A stretch of DNA of 36,477 bases from Candidatus Bacteroides intestinavium (GTDB lineage: Bacteria > Bacteroidota > Bacteroidia > Bacteroidales > Bacteroidaceae). The translations under genes and the position numbers were made by a program. Within the stretch, counting starts at the first letter, position 1, and the number at the start of each line of letters is the position of its first letter. Below are positions 32,203 through 36,477 of the stretch, piece after piece. The notes below the pieces were generated by a model. It worked only from the letters and a program-made list of their open reading frames with translations. It was not told where the DNA came from and searched no databases. The stretch spans positions 1 to 36,477 of the forward strand of contig DWZE01000045.1 in assembly GCA_019118325.1 (NCBI GenBank), written 5' to 3'.

Positions 32203-33243
32203 TTATGAGGCTTTCGACAGGTCAAAGGAGACCAGATAAAAACCGGCTTCGCGTGAAAAGGCGATGGCGTACAGCTGGTTGGCGTCCGACGGGCAGGCAG
32301 CCGGGGCAAAGACCTGGCAGTCGGTGTGGTAAAGCATCTGTTCCTGCCCCTCCCAGTCGAAGACGGCTATCCGGTTGAACTGGTTGGCATCTTTCCCGCC
32401 TATCAGGACTGCATACAGGCATTCGTTGTCGGCGCACAGGGACGAAAATCCGTAGACGGTTTCCGGAGTGGGCTGTATGGCTCCTCCCTCAAACCGGATA
32501 TGGGGCGGATAGAAGTAGCGGGTGGACAAAGGTTGGATGGCCGAATCGTCCAGTTGAAAGGTTTCCAGGATTCCTCCGTGCAGGGTGGCAGAGGCAAGTT
32601 TTGTCCGGTCGGGCGACAGGGAGGTGGAGGCGGAGAGGACGAATATGGGAAACGTCTGGTCGTCTGCGAGGGGGAACGTGTCGTAGCGTGCGCAGATGTG
32701 GTCGTCCCGATACAGTTGAAAACGTGTCTTTCCTTCCGTCATCGGTCCTGTCTGTCCTTCCGTGAGGTAGGTGTGGCCGTTCAGGTGCCACGCTTTGCGC
32801 ACCGCCCCTTTGTAGGCAGGAAAGGACTGGGCGTGTACGAACGCAAAGGTCTTTGCATTCGGGTCATAGCGGTAGGACAACACTTGGCGAAGGCCTTCGT
32901 CGTAGATGTCAAAGGTCTGCCGCTCCTGGTCGAAAGACAGGGAATAGCCTTGCTGTATTTCTCCGGGACCTTGTCCAAAGGGGATACCGCGGGCGACGAA
33001 GCGGCCGCTGTGCCTGTCGTACACCTGCATCCAGTGGCCCTCTGCCAAAGCCAGCAGGTAGATGTTGTCGTCATCCGCGTACAGACCGTAGGGATATTGT
33101 ATGAGCAGGCTGTCTGCAGGGATAAGGATTTGGCCGTGCAGATGCTTCTCCTGCGGGAAATCCGGTGCCTGGTAGGTATTTCCGTCCGGTTTGCAGGCGG
33201 AGAAGAATAACAGGCTTATGCAGAAAATAAGGAATCCTTTCAT
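32203..33243 (-). CDS. BF3164-like lipoprotein with predicted beta-propeller
   Basis: This 346-residue protein has a lipoprotein signal: MKG, a hydrophobic stretch, and lipobox FSAC with C17. The mature part shows repeated blade-like segments such as YPYGLYADDDNIYLLAL, GIPFGQGPGEIQQGYSLSFD, RVASGAVEDG-type turns and FSSLCADNECLYAVLIGG. These fit a six-bladed, TolB-like propeller of the Bacteroides BF3164 lipoprotein group. An outer-membrane or periplasmic binding role is inferred, with no enzymatic motif. It is monocistronic between HU and an acidic hypothetical gene. The family call is probable rather than certain. Confidence 0.8.
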   Translation of the reverse strand: MKGFLIFCISLLFFSACKPDGNTYQAPDFPQEKHLHGQILIPADSLLIQYPYGLYADDDNIYLLALAEGHWMQVYDRHSGRFVARGIPFGQGPGEIQQGYSLSFDQERQTFDIYDEGLRQVLSYRYDPNAKTFAFVHAQSFPAYKGAVRKAWHLNGHTYLTEGQTGPMTEGKTRFQLYRDDHICARYDTFPLADDQTFPIFVLSASTSLSPDRTKLASATLHGGILETFQLDDSAIQPLSTRYFYPPHIRFEGGAIQPTPETVYGFSSLCADNECLYAVLIGGKDANQFNRIAVFDWEGQEQMLYHTDCQVFAPAACPSDANQLYAIAFSREAGFYLVSFDLSKAS

Positions 33244-33317
33244 ATTGGTTTTCAGATTTTTAGAAATAATGCAGATTAGAATATCCGGATGGATGGGAAC
33301 GCAAATTACACAAATTC

Positions 33318-33333
33318 CGCCTATTTTTAGGCG
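33318..33333. other. Small hairpin upstream of the lipoprotein gene
   Basis: CGCCTA (33318-33323), a four-T loop and TAGGCG (33328-33333) form a perfect 6-base stem about 80 bases upstream of the lipoprotein start. It could be part of a terminator for the 33.4-33.9 kb gene, a leader structure or an operator. No T-tract follows on the minus strand. Confidence 0.3.
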
Positions 33334-33444
33334 CGGATAGGGCGACTAAAAAAATCAATAGCCTGATTAGCGTTCCAAACAGGCACTTTGGCGCGCTCAA
33401 GAGGGACTTTAGCCGCCGTCAATGCGGTGTATAGGCACCCGTAC

Positions 33445-33888
33445 CTACTTTTCCAGCAACTCCTTCAGGAAGGCATCCAGTTCCTCATCCAGTCCCTTCA
33501 GCAGTTCCTCATTTAACAATAAGGTATCGTCGTCCATCAGCAGCAGGTCGGCGATGGTTTCCTTGTCCTCATCCACCAGGACAAAGGAGTAGGGCTTCAT
33601 CAGGGTTAGCCGGTCGAAGTCGCCCGCCGTCTTCATCGTGTTCAGCACGGTGGAGAGGACGCGCTCTGCATCGGACTGGAAGTTGTTGCCGTCGTAGTTG
33701 GTCCATTCTCCGATGGTGGTGGAGGCCAGTTGTGCGTCGTCGTCATCGAAGATGATGAGTTCGCCCGACGTGGGATTGGCTTGCAGGTGTATGTCCGACA
33801 CTATGTTTTCTTCGCATCCGCGATACTTGCCGACGGCCTGACCGATAGCTTTTTCTATCTGTGATAAAGAGGATTGGCTGAGTTTCAT
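33445..33888 (-). CDS. Acidic hypothetical protein
   Basis: This 147-residue cytoplasmic protein has no signal peptide or membrane segment. It is strongly acidic, with FDDDDAQL, LVDEDKETIADLLLMDDDTLLL and a C-terminal helix LLKGLDEELDAFLKELLEK. The N-terminus (KLSQSSLSQIEKAIGQAV) is helical and the middle is beta-like. I do not recognise the family. The start at 33888 is preferred because the 10-residue extension overlaps the -7 region and adds basic sequence. A TAACTTTG -7 element lies 28 bases upstream. It is a single gene whose function is unknown. Confidence 0.75.
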   Translation of the reverse strand: MKLSQSSLSQIEKAIGQAVGKYRGCEENIVSDIHLQANPTSGELIIFDDDDAQLASTTIGEWTNYDGNNFQSDAERVLSTVLNTMKTAGDFDRLTLMKPYSFVLVDEDKETIADLLLMDDDTLLLNEELLKGLDEELDAFLKELLEK

Positions 33889-33915
33889 AATTGGTCTTAG
33901 CTTGTTAATTGGCCT

Positions 33916-33923
33916 CAAAGTTA
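33916..33923 (-). promoter_or_regulatory. Promoter -7 element for the acidic hypothetical gene
   Basis: On the minus strand this is TAACTTTG, an exact TAnnTTTG match, 28 bases upstream of the chosen start at 33888. Its position would put the longer start (33918) inside the promoter, which supports the shorter gene model. Confidence 0.6.
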
Positions 33924-34096
33924 CGGATTATTTCGGAAATACGTGAAGATTTGTCCCGGTTATTGGGACAAACGATGCGATGAGTCGATTTTTCAGATGC
34001 AGATGCCGAGGATGACAGGGATTCAATCTCTCACTTAGCCGATCTTCATCGGAAGCCAAAGAGATAAATCTGCGTCATCCGAGTCATCTGCGTGCC

Positions 34097-34459
34097 GTGA
34101 AAAATCCCAACGATGTTTCCCTTCTTTGTTTGACTAAAGATATTTACAAAAATATTTTTTGTAAATATAGTTCACTATATATGATTGAAGACAGGCATCA
34201 TAAGCATCGGAATAAGCCTAACCGGATGAGCGATACGGAAATCATGGTCATCCTGATTCTATTTCACTCGGGAGGTTTCAGATGTTTCAAGCATTATTAC
34301 AAAGAATATGTCTGCAAGCATCTGACGCACTTCTTTCCCAAGCGGGTATCCTATTACCGGATTACGACCCATTACAAAACGGTTGTTCTCATTCAGGCTG
34401 AACATGTTTTTTTTGAGGACAAAGGTCGGAACTTCCTGAATATCGAAAAACACGGCTGA
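34097..34459 (+). pseudogene. Truncated IS982-family transposase
   Basis: The frame encodes about 85 residues resembling the N-terminal part of IS982-type transposases of Bacteroides: KDIYKNIFCKYSS, RNKPNRMSDTEIMVILILF, GGFRCFKHYYKEYVCKHL, then FFPKRVSY at residues 80-86. From about 34355 the resemblance ends, and the remaining 35 residues look unrelated. A full transposase is about 290 residues, so the catalytic DDE domain is missing. The apparent GTG start may lie at or beyond the left junction. No terminal inverted repeats or target duplication were identified. It is a non-functional remnant. Confidence 0.75.
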
Positions 34460-34497
34460 TTTCGGATGGGTACGATTTAAGAAGTTAAAAAAAACAG

Positions 34498-34544
34498 GAA
34501 AGAGGGCGCGTCAAATATTTTTCAATTTGCCACACCCTCTTTTC
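34498..34544 (-). terminator. Intrinsic terminator of pfp
   Basis: The arms GAAAGAGGG (34498-34506) and CCCTCTTTTC (34535-34544) pair, with inner TCAAAT/ATTTG pairing. On the minus strand the stem is followed by TTCCTGTTTTTTTTAACTTC, with a run of eight T. It lies about 32 bases past the pfp stop and is a strong terminator. Confidence 0.9.
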
Positions 34545-34576
34545 TTTGATTATCACATGAACTTGGTTAGAAGATT

Positions 34577-36223
34577 TTATTTCTGGTGCTCCAGCTGCAG
34601 CGTCTTAGTGGGCTGGTCGCAGACCTCCGTCGGGCCGAAGTACTGGATGGGGCCGGGATAGAGGTAGGCCGTCTCCTTGGCCCACTGCTCGCGTTGTGCG
34701 GCAAAGGCCTGGAAAGGCGCGCCGTCCAGACGAACGAGTGCTTTCTGGATAACGGGCTTCATCTCACCGTGGCGACGCTCCATGTTCATCATCATCGTGA
34801 TAGGCACACCGCCGGCAATCCACTCCTCAGCGGGAGCCGTCAGGTTACGGATGGAGGACATGTATCCCGTCTTGCCGTTGGCTATCAGGGCGGCGGCGGC
34901 AAAGCCGAGGGAGTAGCAGTAGTCAGCGTCGAAGTTGGACGGAGCGGCGCAGCGGCCTTCGTAACCGAAGAAGTGGTGCTGTGCGGCAAATTTACCCACG
35001 TACTTGCCTTCCTTCTTCCACTGGGCCAGCTTGTTACCGACCATCTCGGACAACAGTTTCTCCGTTTCGATGAGAGATACCTGCACATTGCCGTGCGGGT
35101 CGCGGTCGAGGGAGAGCTGACGTGCCACGCCTTCGGGCAGGCTGGCGTAGATGGCGGCGTTCTCGGGCGTGAGGCGGCTGATGATATACTGACGCTGTTC
35201 GGCCTTGTCCACCTGGGCGAACTCCTCGGCGTTGGCAGCAAGGAAGTCGTTCAGTTCGGCAATCAGGCGCTTCATCGCAGGGATGAATTCAATCAGGCCT
35301 TCGGGGATGAGCACGGTGCCGAAGTTGTTGCCTGCTGCGGCGCGGTCGGCCACTACCTGTGCGATGTAGGTGACAATGTCATCCAGTGACTGGTCCTTGG
35401 CTTCCACCTCCTCGGAGACAATGCAGACATTAGGCTGCGTCTGGAGGGCACATTCCAAGGCGATGTGCGAAGCCGAGCGGCCCATCAGCTTGATGAAGTG
35501 CCAATACTTGCGGGCAGAGTTACAGTCACGCTCGATGTTGCCGATGACTTCGGAGTAGGTCTTCACGGCGGTGTCGAATCCGAAGGAGGTCTCAATCATC
35601 TCGTTCTTCAGGTCGCCGTCGATGGTCTTGGGGCAGCCGATGACCTGCACGCCGTACTGCTTGGCGGCATAATACTCTGCCAGGACGCAGGCATTTGTGT
35701 TGGAGTCGTCGCCGCCGATGATAACCAGTGCCTTGATGCCCAGTTCCTTCAGGATTTCATAACCCTTCTCGAACTGGTCTTCCTTCTCCAGCTTGGTGCG
35801 GCCGGATCCGATGATGTCGAAGCCGCCGGTGTTGCGATACTCGTCGATGATGTCGGCCGTCAGCTCGATGTACTTGTGGTCAACGAGGCCACCGGGGCCC
35901 ATCAGGAAGCCGTAGAGCTTGCTCTCGGGATGGATGCGCTTCACGCCGTCGAAGAGGCCGGAGATGACGTTGTGTCCGCCGGGAGCTTGTCCGCCGGAGA
36001 GGATGACGCCCACGTTCATGGCCGGGCACTGGGCGGCCTGGTCTGCATTCTCGAACTTGATAAGAGGCATCCCGTAGGTGTTGGGGAACAACCGTTTGAT
36101 TTCTTCCTGGTCGGCCACGGACTGGGTGGCTGCGCCTTCCTGCACTTTCACGTGCCCGCGGAGGGCTTTGGGAAGCTTGGGCTGATAGGCAGCCCGCGCG
36201 ATTTGCAATGCACTTTTAGTCAT
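34577..36223 (-). CDS. pfp: Diphosphate-fructose-6-phosphate 1-phosphotransferase (PPi-PFK)
   Basis: This glycolytic enzyme uses pyrophosphate instead of ATP to phosphorylate fructose-6-phosphate, reversibly. It is 548 residues long, the long PPi-PFK type. Motifs are [10 protein letters not shown] (76-85), GGDDSN (170-175; the second aspartate is the mark of PPi specificity where ATP enzymes have glycine), the catalytic PKTIDGD (198-204) and the substrate-binding MGRS (247-250), followed by [12 protein letters not shown]. The start follows a leader with a GACCTTTG -7-like sequence (36271-36278). It is monocistronic and ends at a strong terminator. Confidence 0.96.
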   Translation of the reverse strand: MTKSALQIARAAYQPKLPKALRGHVKVQEGAATQSVADQEEIKRLFPNTYGMPLIKFENADQAAQCPAMNVGVILSGGQAPGGHNVISGLFDGVKRIHPESKLYGFLMGPGGLVDHKYIELTADIIDEYRNTGGFDIIGSGRTKLEKEDQFEKGYEILKELGIKALVIIGGDDSNTNACVLAEYYAAKQYGVQVIGCPKTIDGDLKNEMIETSFGFDTAVKTYSEVIGNIERDCNSARKYWHFIKLMGRSASHIALECALQTQPNVCIVSEEVEAKDQSLDDIVTYIAQVVADRAAAGNNFGTVLIPEGLIEFIPAMKRLIAELNDFLAANAEEFAQVDKAEQRQYIISRLTPENAAIYASLPEGVARQLSLDRDPHGNVQVSLIETEKLLSEMVGNKLAQWKKEGKYVGKFAAQHHFFGYEGRCAAPSNFDADYCYSLGFAAAALIANGKTGYMSSIRNLTAPAEEWIAGGVPITMMMNMERRHGEMKPVIQKALVRLDGAPFQAFAAQREQWAKETAYLYPGPIQYFGPTEVCDQPTKTLQLEHQK

Positions 36224-36477
36224 TTCTCTTTATATATTAAAGGTTGATACATCTGCTGGAAATACGGTTGCAAAGGTCGCATTTTTCCGCAAAAATTGCA
36301 AGCAGGAAGCCGATTTTATTAAAATCCGGCTAAAATCATCCGGTAACATGCCGGCATAGCGGGTATGCCCCGAGCCTCAAATCTCAATTATCTCAATTAT
36401 CTCAAATCTCAATTAACCCAAACAAACGTCACGTCCTCCAATCAGATATAGTTTATTATATATATATTATATATTAT
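36224..36477. other. Intergenic region at the right edge, with short tandem repeat
   Basis: No gene is visible. The left part carries the pfp leader and a -7-like GACCTTTG (minus strand, 36271-36278). At 36376-36415 there is a short tandem repeat of TCTCAATTA-type units (four to five imperfect copies). The last 30 bases are almost pure A/T with alternating TATATA, which is probably a promoter or terminator region of a gene beyond the window. Confidence 0.5.

Overview
The window comes from a gut-type member of the Bacteroidota, most likely Bacteroides or a close relative in the Bacteroidaceae. Three things support this. Several genes start downstream of the Bacteroides-type -7 element TAnnTTTG. 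Bacteroides-typical families are present (DUF4923, DUF4924, a BF3164-like lipoprotein, a COX24-type mini-protein). There is also a five-gene inositol-lipid cluster of the kind described in Bacteroides thetaiotaomicron. Species cannot be fixed from the sequence alone. Most of the window is core chromosome. The only transposon trace is a truncated IS982-type transposase near 34.1 kb.

Layout. 0-2.7 kb (+): tail of an unidentified gene, engB (ribosome-assembly GTPase), a DUF4923 exported protein, and prs (PRPP synthase). 2.9-9.4 kb (-): clpB, then a probable operon in transcription order LysE-type exporter, DUF4924, rfbD, prfC. 9.5-11.2 kb (+): an HD-domain hydrolase, a WalJ/YycJ-like metallo-beta-lactamase-fold protein, and tRNA-Lys(CTT). 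11.3-15.1 kb (-): lepA and a zinc/cadmium-type P1B ATPase. 15.3-18.3 kb (+): a Fur-family regulator divergent from the ATPase, queD and queE (queuosine/preQ0 synthesis), a small lipoprotein and a YgiC-type ATP-grasp ligase. 18.3-24.5 kb (+): a GNAT-nitrilase fusion, a TolC-type outer-membrane protein, and an NtrC-type response regulator with its histidine kinase. 24.5-29.7 kb (-): an iron-type alcohol dehydrogenase and the inositol-lipid operon (PAP2 protein, CDP-alcohol phosphatidyltransferase, GtrA, PgpA-like phosphatase, myo-inositol-phosphate synthase). 29.9-36.2 kb (mainly -): RNase G, a 30-residue COX24-type protein, HU, a beta-propeller-like lipoprotein, an acidic hypothetical protein, the IS fragment, and PPi-dependent phosphofructokinase.

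How genes work together. The inositol cluster can be read as a pathway: glucose-6-phosphate to inositol-phosphate, to phosphatidylinositol-phosphate, to phosphatidylinositol, and then transfer of the head group to a ceramide-type lipid. The TolC gene has a sigma-54-like promoter preceded by two TGTCCG-N4-CGRACA palindromes. The sigma-54 activator and its kinase are encoded immediately downstream, so this is a plausible self-contained envelope-response circuit. The Fur-family regulator and the metal ATPase share an intergenic region and probably form a metal-homeostasis pair.

The most unusual non-coding structure lies between the TolC and NtrC-type genes (21.49-21.70 kb). It is a tandem array of about seven small hairpins whose loop core (ACTTCGGRA) is conserved while the stem arms change on both sides with pairing kept. 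A four-run guanine tract with G-quadruplex potential follows directly.
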